This document shows, piece by piece, positions 6,653 through 15,466 of a stretch of DNA of 28,109 nucleotides. The notes under the pieces are model-generated. The model had not been told where the DNA came from. It did not search any database and saw nothing but the letters and a program-made list of their open reading frames with translations. How positions within the stretch are numbered: position 1 is the stretch's first letter; the number at the start of each line of letters is the position of its first letter. This stretch comes from Bacteroidales bacterium UBA1035 (GTDB lineage Bacteria > Bacteroidota > Bacteroidia > Bacteroidales > Dysgonomonadaceae), in assembly GCA_002316835.1 (NCBI GenBank), contig DCEG01000071.1, positions 1 through 28,109 on the forward strand, read 5' to 3'. Position numbers and translations under genes: made by a program.

Positions 6653-8323
6653 ATGGAATGGATTAATGAATTGATCTTCGGATCGGGGGTTGCGCACGCG
6701 ATTTTCGTGCTGGCGTTAGTAATATCAATTGGTATCTTACTGGGAAAAATCAAAATTTTCGGAATTTCTCTCGGAATAACGTGGATCCTGTTTGTAGGAA
6801 TATTTTTCGGCCATTACGGTTTGGGGATTGACGAGCATATTCTTCATTTTATCAAAGAATTCGGGCTTATTCTTTTTATTTATTCTATTGGAATGCAAGT
6901 AGGCCCCAGCTTTTTCTCATCTTTTAAACAAGGTGGGATTACCCTTAATCTGCTGGCCTCATCAGTGGTTCTGTTAGGTGTAATTACCACTTATGTGATT
7001 CATGTTATTACCGGATTACCTATTTCTACTATGATAGGGATATTGTCCGGGGCAGTTACGAATACGCCCGGGCTTGGTGCTGCACAGCAGACTTATTTCG
7101 ATGCAACCGGCTCTCAGGATCCGTCCATAGCTATGGGGTACGCGGTAGCTTATCCGCTTGGAGTTGTGGGGATTATTCTCAGTTTGGTACTTTTCAAATC
7201 GTTGTTCAGAATTAATTTTGCTAAGGAAAATGAAGCAATCAATAGTACGAGTGCTTCCAAGATGACTGAAGCACAAATGTTTTCACTTCAGGTTCATAAT
7301 CCCGCAATTTTCGGAAAGAATATTCACGAGATAAAAAATCTTATTGATAAAGGATTTGTTATTTCAAGGGTTTTACACACTGATTCAGATACTTTGGTAG
7401 TGCCACAACCTCACACCATTTTAAAAGAAAACGATAAAATTCTTGTGGTTACCAATCTACAGAATATCGAACTTATTGAAGCTCTGATCGGTAAGAAAAT
7501 CGATATGGAGAGAAGTGAGTGGAATAAACTCGACAGTCAATTGATTTCAAGAAGAATAAATGTTACTAAATCCGAAATCAACGGAAAATCTATCGGTCAG
7601 TTGAAATTAAGAAATTTATACGGAGTAAATATTACCCGCATAAACCGTGCCGGTGTTGATCTGATAGCTGATCCGAGACTGCAATTGCAACTAGGTGACA
7701 GGGTAACCGTTGTGGGTTCTGAGGCATCTATTACAAATGTTGAAAAATTCCTTGGAAACTCGTTAAAACGACTTCGTGAACCCAACCTTATCTCTATTTT
7801 TATTGGAATTGCGTTGGGAGTTTTAATAGGGAGCATACCGTTCATGTTTCCGGGAATTCCTCAACCTGTCAAGCTCGGGTTGGCCGGTGGTCCGCTCATC
7901 GTAGCCATTCTTATCAGTAAATTCGGGCCAAAATACGGATTGGTGACATACACTACAATGAGCGCAAACTTAATGCTTCGGGAAATAGGTATTGCATTGT
8001 TTCTTGCCTGTGTCGGGTTAAGTGCGGGTGAAGGCTTTGTTGAGACCATTGTGAATGGTGGATACAAGTGGATTGCATACGGTGCTATTATTACAGTTGT
8101 TCCGCTACTTATTGTAGGTACTATTGGAAGAAAAGTGTATAAGATCAATTATTTTACGCTGATGGGTTTGATTTCAGGAAGTATGACCGATCCGCCGGCA
8201 CTTTCCTATGCTAACGCAATTGCCGGAAACGACTTTCCTGCTGTAAGCTATGCAACGGTTTATCCGCTGACTATGTTTTTGCGGGTTATCACAGCGCAAT
8301 TAATGATTTTACTGTTTTTATAA
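6653..8323 (+). CDS. YidE/YbjL-type putative transporter (AspT/AAE antiporter family)
   Basis: This 556-residue inner-membrane protein, close in length to E. coli YidE (553), has the duplicated architecture of the aspartate:alanine exchanger family. About five N-terminal transmembrane helices (10-190) come first, then two cytosolic RCK_C/TrkA-C regulatory domains (about 205-290 and 295-370), then a second membrane bundle (about 375-556). The pseudo-repeat signature is visible as SGAVTNTPGLGAAQ at 132-145 and SGSMTDPPALSYAN near 507-520. The substrate is unknown: AspT exchanges aspartate for alanine, but YidE/YbjL members have no agreed substrate. It is monocistronic, with a strong promoter upstream and a 307-base spacer downstream. 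The family is secure; the substrate is not inferred. Confidence 0.88.
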   Translation: MEWINELIFGSGVAHAIFVLALVISIGILLGKIKIFGISLGITWILFVGIFFGHYGLGIDEHILHFIKEFGLILFIYSIGMQVGPSFFSSFKQGGITLNLLASSVVLLGVITTYVIHVITGLPISTMIGILSGAVTNTPGLGAAQQTYFDATGSQDPSIAMGYAVAYPLGVVGIILSLVLFKSLFRINFAKENEAINSTSASKMTEAQMFSLQVHNPAIFGKNIHEIKNLIDKGFVISRVLHTDSDTLVVPQPHTILKENDKILVVTNLQNIELIEALIGKKIDMERSEWNKLDSQLISRRINVTKSEINGKSIGQLKLRNLYGVNITRINRAGVDLIADPRLQLQLGDRVTVVGSEASITNVEKFLGNSLKRLREPNLISIFIGIALGVLIGSIPFMFPGIPQPVKLGLAGGPLIVAILISKFGPKYGLVTYTTMSANLMLREIGIALFLACVGLSAGEGFVETIVNGGYKWIAYGAIITVVPLLIVGTIGRKVYKINYFTLMGLISGSMTDPPALSYANAIAGNDFPAVSYATVYPLTMFLRVITAQLMILLFL

Positions 8324-8417
8324 ACCTCTAAATTCATTGAAGGGGATTAGAAGTGTTACGAATAACTTATGTTAAATACATTTTTTACCATTGCTCCTTT
8401 ATTTGCGAAAAATCTTA

Positions 8418-8432
8418 AAAAGTTCAACTTTT
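8418..8432. repeat. 15-base palindrome, possible operator
   Basis: AAAAGTT, a central C and AACTTTT form a perfect two-fold symmetric site. Short sites like this can arise by chance in AT-rich DNA. The supporting point is its location about 110 bases before the only -7-like element of malQ. Confidence 0.3.
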
Positions 8433-8539
8433 CAGTTAATAACTAAAGAACTGACTAAAGACTATGTTTCCTGCAATCGTTTGCACTTGATTGAGTTTAA
8501 AAAAACACATTCAGACAATCTATTCGTTTGAAATAGTTG

Positions 8540-8547
8540 TAGTTTTG
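8540..8547 (+). promoter_or_regulatory. Possible -7 element (TAGTTTTG) of malQ
   Basis: TAGTTTTG fits TAnnTTTG, but no TTTG box lies 19-20 bases upstream (the nearest, at 8527-8530, is only 9 bases away). It implies a leader of about 80 bases before the ATG at 8631. A weak promoter that needs an activator would look like this. Confidence 0.35.
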
Positions 8548-8630
8548 TTTCTTAGTTGGTGAGATTATAGTGACCTGATCTTCTATCAGAACCAGATAAT
8601 AGCATCGTATCATAACGAAAACAAATTAGA

Positions 8631-11297
8631 ATGAGTCTTATAAAGTTCCAGATAAACTATCGCACAAATTTTGGACAAGAAGTCTATATTTGTGGTTCTA
8701 CGCCCGAGTTAGGCGATCTTGATGAAACAAACGCATTAAAATTAACCTGTGAAGGGGAGATTTGGTCTGCCGAAATTGATAAGAAAACAGTCGGGCAAAT
8801 TGAATATTTTTATTTACTGAAAGAACACGGCAGAACTATTCGAAAGGAGTGGGGTGAGTATCGGAAGTTGTACGTTACGAAATCGAAAACCTTTTTTGTT
8901 CAGGATTTATGGAAAAATAAACCTTTTCACAGTTACCTATATTCATCAGCCTTTACCGAGAGTATTTTTGCTCACAAAAAAGTAATTTCAACTCCCAAAT
9001 ATTTTTCAAATACTGTTTTACTTAATGTTATTTGTCCTTTTGTGAAAAGAGGCCAAAAACTAGTTGTTTCGGGGGAAATTGAGGAATTTGGGAAATGGAA
9101 TTTAAGCAAGGCGCTTTCGTTAGATTTCGCAGGAAGTGGAGAGTGGCAAATTCTTTTAAATGCCGGAAACCTTCCCGATGAATTTCATTACAAATTTGTT
9201 ATCATAGATGAAAACACCAACGAAGCAGTACATTGGGAAGATGGTGGGAACAGGATTTTGCTAACGCAAAAGGCGAAGACGAAAAATAGTGTTTTGGTTG
9301 AAATGGGCTTAGAGTTTCACTACAACTATTTTGCGTTCAAAGGAACTGGAACGGCAATTCCTGTTTTTTCTCTTCGAAGCGATGAAAGTTTCGGAATCGG
9401 AGATTTCCTCGATTTGAAAAAGATGATTGACTGGGCAGCACTCACCAATCAGCAACTCATTCAAATGCTGCCCATCAACGATACAACAACCACGCAAACG
9501 TGGAAAGATTCATATCCTTACAGTGCAATTTCAAGTTATGCACTAAATCCGATGTATCTGGGAGTCACGGAATTTCCGTTGAAGAACAAAACAAAAATGA
9601 AATCTTTTCTGAAAGAAGCCAAAGAGTTGAATGAGTTAGCTGATTTGGACTATGAAAAGGTGTTGAGCTTGAAGAAAAGATACACCGAACAACTTTTTGA
9701 ACAAGAAAAAACCGATATTTTAGCGTCGGAAGCGTATCAAATATTTTACGAAAAAAATAAATTCTGGTTATTTTCATACATTGCATATTGCTATCTGCGT
9801 GACAAATTAGGAACTGCGAAATTTACCGACTGGGGTGAATTTGCTGTCTACAACGAGAAAAAACTGCAAAAACTCATCGAGAGTGATGCAGCTGCAAAAA
9901 AAACTGCTGATTACTACGCTTTTCTGCAGTATTTACTGGATAAACAATTGAATGAAGTCCGTCAATATGCCCACAGTAAGGGGGTTGCGCTGAAAGGAGA
10001 TATTCCTATTGGAATTAATCGCGACAGTATTGATGCTTGGACGACAGCTCATCTTTTCAACATGGACACTCAGACGGGTGCCCCACCGGATGATTTTTCC
10101 TTTTTTGGTCAAAATTGGGGATTCCCGACTTACAATTGGTTTGCAATAGAACAAGAGGGCTACGCCTGGTGGAAAAAACGGTTCCAAAAAATGGCAGATT
10201 ATTTCGATGCTTATCGCATAGATCATATCTTGGGCTTTTTCCGCATTTGGGAAATTCCGTTGCATTCGGTTCAGGGGTTGTTGGGGCAATTTAATCCTGC
10301 TCTGCCTTATTGGTCGGAAGAACTGAATATGGCTGGGATTCCATTCGATGAAGAACGAATGACCAAACCCTTTATTCACGAAGCCTTTTTGCAGGATATT
10401 TTTGGAGAATATACGACTGAAGTGATAAATAATTATCTCGATGTATCGGGTTGGCAACACTTTAACCTGAAAAAAGAATACGACACGCAACGAAAAATTC
10501 AACAGTTTTTTGCCGAAAAAACAGACGAAAAGAGTTTGAAAATCCGCGACGGATTATATGCTTTATGCAACGAAGTTCTTTTTGTAAGAGATCGTGTAAA
10601 TCACAATCGATTTCATCCGCGTATTACGGCACAATACAGTTATTCGTATCGATATCTCGATGATAATGTAAAAAGCGCATTCAATCGGTTATATGACGAT
10701 TTCTTTTATCGTCGGCATAACTATTTCTGGCGCGAACAGGCCATGAAAAAACTTCCCGAGCTTATTTCATCTACTTCTATGTTGGTTTGTGGGGAAGATT
10801 TAGGAATGGTTCCCGATTGTGTTCCTTCGGTTATGCACGAATTGCAAATACTTAGTTTGGAGATACAGCGAATGCCAAAAGATTCCAACGTATTGTTTTC
10901 CGATCTTAATTCATTGCCCTATCTTTCGGTTTCAACTACATCAACTCATGACATGTCACCAATCCGGTTGTGGTGGAGAGAGAATAAAGAGATTACCCAA
11001 AAGTATTACAATGAAATTCTTAACCACGAGGGTCAGGCCCCGAGTGAATGTACACCCGAATTGTGTCGACAGATTGTACAGAAACATCTTGATTCGACGG
11101 CAATGTGGGTAGTTTTGCCCTGGCAGGATTGGATGTCAGTCTCGGGAGAGCTTTCACGCAAAAAACCTTGTGAAGAGAGAATAAACGTTCCGGCAAATTC
11201 AGAACATTACTGGAAGTACCGGATGCACATTTCTTTAGATGACTTGCTGAAAAAGAACGAGTTTAATGCTGAAGTACGGAAAATAGCAGAACGATAA
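8631..11297 (+). CDS. malQ: 4-alpha-glucanotransferase (amylomaltase, GH77) with two N-terminal CBM20 domains
   Basis: MalQ moves alpha-1,4-glucan segments between maltooligosaccharides, releasing glucose and making longer chains for phosphorylase; it works in the cytoplasm in glycogen and starch metabolism. The 888-residue product has two starch-binding CBM20-like domains (about 1-100 and 120-230), then the GH77 barrel (about 240-880). Catalytic residues fit the family: nucleophile D531 in YRIDHILGFFR, acid/base E722 in VCGEDLG, and D774 in TTSTHDMS. The second half carries the plant DPE2-like architecture known from Bacteroidota. It is alone on its strand, with a 307-base spacer upstream, so it has its own regulation and is not part of a visible sus locus. 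Confidence 0.95.
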   Translation: MSLIKFQINYRTNFGQEVYICGSTPELGDLDETNALKLTCEGEIWSAEIDKKTVGQIEYFYLLKEHGRTIRKEWGEYRKLYVTKSKTFFVQDLWKNKPFHSYLYSSAFTESIFAHKKVISTPKYFSNTVLLNVICPFVKRGQKLVVSGEIEEFGKWNLSKALSLDFAGSGEWQILLNAGNLPDEFHYKFVIIDENTNEAVHWEDGGNRILLTQKAKTKNSVLVEMGLEFHYNYFAFKGTGTAIPVFSLRSDESFGIGDFLDLKKMIDWAALTNQQLIQMLPINDTTTTQTWKDSYPYSAISSYALNPMYLGVTEFPLKNKTKMKSFLKEAKELNELADLDYEKVLSLKKRYTEQLFEQEKTDILASEAYQIFYEKNKFWLFSYIAYCYLRDKLGTAKFTDWGEFAVYNEKKLQKLIESDAAAKKTADYYAFLQYLLDKQLNEVRQYAHSKGVALKGDIPIGINRDSIDAWTTAHLFNMDTQTGAPPDDFSFFGQNWGFPTYNWFAIEQEGYAWWKKRFQKMADYFDAYRIDHILGFFRIWEIPLHSVQGLLGQFNPALPYWSEELNMAGIPFDEERMTKPFIHEAFLQDIFGEYTTEVINNYLDVSGWQHFNLKKEYDTQRKIQQFFAEKTDEKSLKIRDGLYALCNEVLFVRDRVNHNRFHPRITAQYSYSYRYLDDNVKSAFNRLYDDFFYRRHNYFWREQAMKKLPELISSTSMLVCGEDLGMVPDCVPSVMHELQILSLEIQRMPKDSNVLFSDLNSLPYLSVSTTSTHDMSPIRLWWRENKEITQKYYNEILNHEGQAPSECTPELCRQIVQKHLDSTAMWVVLPWQDWMSVSGELSRKKPCEERINVPANSEHYWKYRMHISLDDLLKKNEFNAEVRKIAER

Positions 11298-11408
11298 GAG
11301 AGTATTTGCTAACTCTCAAAATCCCTTTGATAATATGATAAAGAAACGGGAGTATACTTATCTTTTTGTTAAATACATCTCTTTCTTCTTTTATACCGTG
11401 ATTTTCAC

Positions 11409-11416
11409 TATTTTTG
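11409..11416 (+). promoter_or_regulatory. -7 promoter element (TATTTTTG) of the DUF4348 lipoprotein gene
   Basis: TATTTTTG matches TAnnTTTG and lies 31 bases before the chosen ATG at 11448. The expected -33 position holds only T-rich sequence. The alternative GTG at 11430 would leave a leader of only a few bases. Confidence 0.45.
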
Positions 11417-11447
11417 TAAGAGATTTTAGGTGAAATACGTTAATAAG

Positions 11448-11921
11448 ATGGAACAGATTCGGATATTCATTCTCTTAGTGGTTGTTTTTTCATTAACAAG
11501 TTGTTCAGGTAATGGCAAAGATATTCAAAAACAAGATGTTAAAGACGCTGAAATTGCTCAAAATAATTCCATCAAACAAAAGGAATATGAGGATTTTTAT
11601 GAATTTCTCGAATATTTCAGTACCAAAAGAACTTTTCAGCTTGAAAGGATTATTTTTCCCATCACAGTGTCAGCCCCCGACGCTAGTCAAATAGCATTAG
11701 CCCCTACAGAAGAGAAAATTGAGAAAATGGACTGGGAGCTGCTTGATCTGACTTACGACAGTACCTATACTACCCGTGACTTTGATAAATATACGCAAAG
11801 TGTAAATTTCAGAAAGGACACCGCGCATGTTGCACTCCGCGGAATTGATAACGGCATTTATGCCGATTATTACTTTAAGCTGATAAATGGTGAATGGTTT
11901 CTGGTAACGTTGGTGGAGTGA
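11448..11921 (+). CDS. DUF4348-like lipoprotein
   Basis: This 157-residue protein has a hydrophobic signal (IRIFILLVVVFSLTSC), giving Cys19 as the lipidation site after the lipobox SLTSC. A low-complexity polar linker follows, then a globular domain (about 45-157) beginning YEDFYEFLEYFS and ending in YYFKLINGEWFLVTLVE, which resembles the DUF4348 family of Bacteroidota. The function is unknown. The terminal 'NGEWFL' strand is common in NTF2-like or SnoaL-like folds, so a small ligand-binding fold is possible (inference). An in-frame GTG at 11430 would add six residues, but the ATG gives a normal lipoprotein N-terminus. It is convergent with cdd, with 43 bases between them. Confidence 0.7.
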   Translation: MEQIRIFILLVVVFSLTSCSGNGKDIQKQDVKDAEIAQNNSIKQKEYEDFYEFLEYFSTKRTFQLERIIFPITVSAPDASQIALAPTEEKIEKMDWELLDLTYDSTYTTRDFDKYTQSVNFRKDTAHVALRGIDNGIYADYYFKLINGEWFLVTLVE

Positions 11922-11964
11922 TATGTTTTTTCTTCGCCATCCGTCATTAGGCACCTGTCACCCA

Positions 11965-12447
11965 TCATTTCTCCAGCATCTCATCTCCAAAACTTAATGG
12001 TAATAGATCTCTGATGCTTTCAACGACATAAATTCCTTCGTCGCTGTACATCAGAATTCTCATGGGTGTTTTGTACCGGTTTTCTACTTCCAAAAGTACT
12101 TGCCGACAGGCACCACAAGGTGTTATTACCTCTTTTGTGAATTTTCCGTTATTATAAGCAGCAACAGCTATGGCAACGACTTTCTCATTTGGATAATTGG
12201 CGTTTGCAAAGAAAACGGCTGTGCGTTCGGCGCATAATCCCGATGGATATGCTGCATTTTCCTGGTTGTTGCCTGTTAATACATCTCCATTTTCGAGCAG
12301 CAACGCCGCTCCAACCTTGAAATTCGAATAACGTGCATAGGCATTTTTTGTGGCTTGTTTTGCTTCTTCAATTAGTTTTTTTTCAGCTTCGGTACATTCT
12401 TCTAAAAGATAAACGCTTATCTTTGTGGTTAAATTTATTTCTTTCAT
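11965..12447 (-). CDS. cdd: Cytidine deaminase
   Basis: This zinc enzyme deaminates cytidine and deoxycytidine to uridine and deoxyuridine in pyrimidine salvage. The 160-residue, tetrameric-class length and motifs are diagnostic: Cys72-Ala-Glu74 in LCAERTAV (zinc ligand and proton-shuttle Glu) and Cys111 and Cys114 in PCGACRQ. The three Cys ligands are typical of the homotetrameric type; E. coli Cdd, a dimer, uses His-Cys-Cys. The gene is monocistronic on the minus strand, convergent with the DUF4348 gene and divergent from the glucosaminidase gene by 35 bases. A TATATTTG -7 element reading toward it lies inside the first codons of the divergent gene. Confidence 0.96.
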   Translation of the reverse strand: MKEINLTTKISVYLLEECTEAEKKLIEEAKQATKNAYARYSNFKVGAALLLENGDVLTGNNQENAAYPSGLCAERTAVFFANANYPNEKVVAIAVAAYNNGKFTKEVITPCGACRQVLLEVENRYKTPMRILMYSDEGIYVVESIRDLLPLSFGDEMLEK

Positions 12448-12482
12448 TCTTTTTGATTGAAATATGAAAAATACTTTCTTTA

Positions 12483-13427
12483 ATGAGATTTCATTACAAA
12501 TATAGATATATTTCGATTCTTTCTTTCTTTTTCATTTGTTTATTTGCTGCAAACTCGGTTTTAGCTCAAAGCCGGTTAAGAGTTTACGAAGATTATATCG
12601 ATAAGTATTCAGATATTGCAATCAGACATATGACCGATTATAAAATTCCGCCATCAATCACTTTGGCACAGGGCTTATTGGAGTCAGGAGCGGGAATGAG
12701 CGATTTGGCCAGGCGATCTAACAACCATTTTGGAATAAAATGCCACCGTGGTTGGCGTGGAGAGTCGGTTTATGCAGCCGATGATACGCCTAACGATTGT
12801 TTCCGCAAATATAGGAGAGTAGAAGATTCTTATGAGGATCATGCGCAGTTCCTTACTACAGGGAGCAGGTATAATGAACTTTTCAATTTATCGGTTACCG
12901 ATTATAAGGGATGGGCCCGTGGCCTGCAAAAGACTGGCTACGCTACCGACAGAGCTTATGCCAACAAACTCATCAAGCTTATCGAAGATTATGAATTATA
13001 CCGCTTCGATAACAAAAACTATCGTCGGGGCATTACACGCCAACAACGCGAACAAGCCAAAAAACAGGAAATTGCACAAGCCAACTGGACACATCAGCCT
13101 TATAAAACACACGGACTTATTTATGTTGTGGCAGTTAATGGTGATACCTATGCCGGAATCGCCAATGAGTTCGGATTCAAGGAAAGAGACTTACTTAAAT
13201 TCAACGAAGTACCGGAAGGTTTTCCGTTAAGCGAAGGGGATATTGTGTATTTCCAGAAGAAAAAAGCAAGAGCCGATATGCCTTATTTTGAGCATGTTGT
13301 TCAGATAGGGGAATCTATGTACAGTATTTCACAAAAATATGGAGTACAACTCCGAAATTTATACAGATTAAACAAAAAGAGTTACGAGTACGTTCCGGAA
13401 GAAGGAGATGTGCTTAAACTTAGATAA
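12483..13427 (+). CDS. Glucosaminidase (GH73/FlgJ-type) with two LysM domains
   Basis: This 314-residue exported peptidoglycan hydrolase has a signal peptide (about 1-28, ending SVLAQ). The glucosaminidase domain (about 35-175) carries the catalytic-type Glu67 in GLLESGAGMSDLARRSNNHFG, split here by the family's usual loop. A basic Gln-rich linker and two C-terminal LysM modules follow (about 215-260, starting VVAVNGDTYAGIANEFG, and about 268-314, starting HVVQIGESMYSISQKYG), which bind GlcNAc in peptidoglycan. It probably trims the cell wall during growth or division. It starts a tight four-gene run with DUF3078 (20 bases), DUF4290 (6 bases) and rimM (3 bases). No obvious promoter was found in the 35-base divergent spacer, only the near-match TACTTTCT. 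Confidence 0.9.
   Translation: MRFHYKYRYISILSFFFICLFAANSVLAQSRLRVYEDYIDKYSDIAIRHMTDYKIPPSITLAQGLLESGAGMSDLARRSNNHFGIKCHRGWRGESVYAADDTPNDCFRKYRRVEDSYEDHAQFLTTGSRYNELFNLSVTDYKGWARGLQKTGYATDRAYANKLIKLIEDYELYRFDNKNYRRGITRQQREQAKKQEIAQANWTHQPYKTHGLIYVVAVNGDTYAGIANEFGFKERDLLKFNEVPEGFPLSEGDIVYFQKKKARADMPYFEHVVQIGESMYSISQKYGVQLRNLYRLNKKSYEYVPEEGDVLKLR
12497..12504 (-). promoter_or_regulatory. Possible -7 element of cdd
   Basis: On the minus strand this reads TATATTTG, an exact TAnnTTTG match 49 bases before the cdd ATG. It overlaps the first codons of the divergent glucosaminidase gene. No -33 box is seen, so chance is possible. Confidence 0.35.
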
Positions 13428-13447
13428 TAAACCATTTAAACCAAATT

Positions 13448-14338
13448 ATGAAGAAAATATTTTTTATTGTTATTGCGTTTGCTGTTGTTACAACATTCGT
13501 TTATTCTCAAACTACTGAAGATACCGTAAAAGTAGATCCAAAGTGGAAATTAGAAGGTGTCACAGGTATTAATTTCTCGCAAACATCGCTCAAAAACTGG
13601 GCCGGTGGGGGTGAAAATTCACTTGCCGGAAACGCCTATCTCAACGGAGCATTGCTTTACAAATCGGGAAAATGGGCGTGGGATAACAATCTTGCTTTAG
13701 ATTACGGATTGGCTCGTACAGCATCAACAGGAGTCAGAAAGAGTACCGATAAAATAGATTTTGCATCAAAACTTGGTTATCAGGCTAAAGAAAAGCTCTT
13801 TTATACTGGTCTTTTCGATTTTAAAACTCAATTTGCCGAAGGCTACAACTATGCCGTAACGCCCAGCAAACGCATTTCTAACTTCATGGCGCCGGGTTAT
13901 GGTACACTTTCTCTTGGATTGGATTATAAACCTAACGACAATTTTTCGCTATACTATTCGCCTTTAGCTGCAAAATTTACATGGGTTCTTGATGATGAAT
14001 TTTCTAATGCGGGAATGTTTGGTGTAGATCCGGGAAAACGTTTTAAAGGCGAGTTCGGATCCTATTTGAAGACTGTGTATAAGTTGCAAATTATGGAAAA
14101 TGTAGATTTAATTTCAAAAGCCGATTTCTTTACGGCATACGATAAGAGTTTCGGAAACATTGATGTGGACTGGGACGTTCTACTAAGTATGAAGATCAAT
14201 AAATACCTGAGCTCAACATTTAATACCACATTGCGATACGATGACGATGTGGATTATATTGATAAAAATGGTGTTTCGCGTGGCCCGCGCGTACAGTTTC
14301 GTCAGATACTGGGCATCGGTTTAGCTTATAAATTTTAA
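13448..14338 (+). CDS. DUF3078 domain outer-membrane-type protein
   Basis: The 296-residue protein starts with a signal peptide (about 1-21, ending VYSQ) and continues as a beta-rich protein with alternating aromatic and polar residues. It ends in an aromatic (GIGLAYKF), as outer-membrane barrels do. The N-terminal block WKLEGVTGINFSQTSLKNWA with GGGENSLAG is the hallmark I recall for DUF3078, a family nearly confined to Bacteroidota. Its function is not established. Sitting 20 bases behind a peptidoglycan hydrolase and 6 bases before DUF4290, it is co-transcribed with envelope and ribosome-maturation genes. An outer-membrane location is inference from the sequence pattern. Confidence 0.85.
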   Translation: MKKIFFIVIAFAVVTTFVYSQTTEDTVKVDPKWKLEGVTGINFSQTSLKNWAGGGENSLAGNAYLNGALLYKSGKWAWDNNLALDYGLARTASTGVRKSTDKIDFASKLGYQAKEKLFYTGLFDFKTQFAEGYNYAVTPSKRISNFMAPGYGTLSLGLDYKPNDNFSLYYSPLAAKFTWVLDDEFSNAGMFGVDPGKRFKGEFGSYLKTVYKLQIMENVDLISKADFFTAYDKSFGNIDVDWDVLLSMKINKYLSSTFNTTLRYDDDVDYIDKNGVSRGPRVQFRQILGIGLAYKF

Positions 14339-14344
14339 AAAAAT

Positions 14345-14938
14345 ATGATATACAACACTCAAAAGAAAAAACTGGTTTTACCGGAGTACGGTAGGAATAT
14401 ACAGAATATGGTTGACCATTGCGTAACGCTAAAAGATAAGGAAGAGAGAAAAAAATGTGCTTATGCGGTTGTTGACATTATGGGAAATATGTTCCCTCAT
14501 TTGCGAGACGTTAATGACTTCAAGCATATCTTGTGGGATCATTTGGCTATAATGGCTGATTTTAAACTCGAAATCGATTATCCTTATGAAGTGGTGACCA
14601 AAGAGGAACTAAGAACCAAACCCGGAAAGCTTAATTACAGTCGCCCAACAATGAAGTACAGACATTATGGAAAATTGCTGGAAAAAATGATTGCGATTGC
14701 TGCGGATATGGAAGATGGAGAGAAGAAAGATTATCTTATAGCTCAATTAACAACACAAATGAAAAAGTCTTATTCACAATGGAATAAAGATGTTGATGAT
14801 GAGAAAATACTTGCCGATTTGTTTGAAATTTCCGGTAGAAAGATTCACTTAGATGACGAGAATTATTCCATTGCTGATGTTAAAAGCACTTCCTCAAGAC
14901 GCAGATTAAAATCGATTAAGTCGCAACGACGAAAATAG
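14345..14938 (+). CDS. DUF4290 family protein
   Basis: This 197-residue soluble protein has no signal peptide or transmembrane helix. The start, with LPEYGRNIQNMVDHC and then KCAYAVVDIMGNMFPHLRD, is the recognisable N-terminus of DUF4290, a Bacteroidota-specific family. The body is helical, and the last 20 residues are Ser/Arg/Lys-rich (SSRRRLKSIKSQRRK), a basic tail that could contact RNA (inference). It begins 6 bases after the DUF3078 gene and ends 3 bases before rimM, so it is probably translationally linked to rimM. The function is unknown. Its repeated association with rimM would fit a role in ribosome assembly, but nothing in the sequence proves that. Confidence 0.88.
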   Translation: MIYNTQKKKLVLPEYGRNIQNMVDHCVTLKDKEERKKCAYAVVDIMGNMFPHLRDVNDFKHILWDHLAIMADFKLEIDYPYEVVTKEELRTKPGKLNYSRPTMKYRHYGKLLEKMIAIAADMEDGEKKDYLIAQLTTQMKKSYSQWNKDVDDEKILADLFEISGRKIHLDDENYSIADVKSTSSRRRLKSIKSQRRK

Positions 14939-14941
14939 CAA

Positions 14942-15460
14942 ATGATAACTAAGGACGAAGTCATCAGAATTGGGAAGTTGAAGAAATCTCACGGAATTAA
15001 AGGGGAGATTTCACTTGTTTTTGATAAGCCGGTGTATGCCGATATCGATACAGAATTTTATTTCTTGGATATTGATGGTATTTTCGTTCCTTTTCTTCTT
15101 GAAGAAATCTCCTTCACCACCGATACAAGTTCGCGTGTCAAATTCGAAGATATTGACGATGAAGCAAAGGCTTCTCAATTTGCGAACCTACACGTATTCT
15201 TGCTTCGCAAACAGGTGCCTGAAGCCTCTGACGATGATGCCTACGATTGGAGTTTCTTTATTGGTTATACGGTTTTTGACCAGCATTTACGAGATTTAGG
15301 GGTTATCGAAAGCGTTGACTCCGCTACCATAAACGTTCTTTTTGTCGTTATGAAAGGAGAAGAAGAGCGGCTTATTCCTGCTACTGAAGATTTTATTTTC
15401 GAAATAAACGACGATAAGAAAATTATTCGTATGAACTTGCCTGATGGCTTGATCGAATAA
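14942..15460 (+). CDS. rimM: 16S rRNA processing protein RimM
   Basis: RimM binds ribosomal protein S19 and helps mature the 30S subunit head. The 172-residue product has the N-terminal beta-barrel (about 1-90), opened by IRIGKLKKSHGIKGEISL, and a C-terminal PRC-barrel (about 100-172) with the family-typical LIPATEDFIFEI near the end. Length matches the family (about 170-180). It starts 3 bases after DUF4290 and is the last gene of the glucosaminidase-DUF3078-DUF4290-rimM run. A palindrome lies directly after its stop codon, and an ABC transporter ATPase gene follows on the same strand. In several Bacteroidota genomes I recall murA next to rimM; it is not here. Confidence 0.93.
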   Translation: MITKDEVIRIGKLKKSHGIKGEISLVFDKPVYADIDTEFYFLDIDGIFVPFLLEEISFTTDTSSRVKFEDIDDEAKASQFANLHVFLLRKQVPEASDDDAYDWSFFIGYTVFDQHLRDLGVIESVDSATINVLFVVMKGEEERLIPATEDFIFEINDDKKIIRMNLPDGLIE

Positions 15461-15466
15461 ATGTAG

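Larger units (their letters stand above)
8324..8630. other. 307-base intergenic region upstream of malQ
   Basis: No open frame with a family signature and no RNA gene is seen. It contains a 15-base palindrome at 8418-8432 (AAAAGTT-C-AACTTTT), adjacent short AGTT/AACT arms (8434-8444), a possible -7 element at 8540-8547 and a weak 5-bp hairpin CTGAT-cttct-ATCAG at 8575-8589. The length and palindromes suggest a regulated promoter for malQ, but no known operator is recognised. Confidence 0.5.

Noticed and set aside
9933..10502. 189-residue open frame on the minus strand inside malQ
   Set aside because: It lies fully within the GH77 barrel coding region, with no family-like sequence and no promoter; it is a frame shadow of malQ.
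11298..11317. Terminator hairpin GAGAGT/ACTCTC after malQ
   Set aside because: The stem is only 6 bp and no T-run follows; kept as a weak hairpin only.
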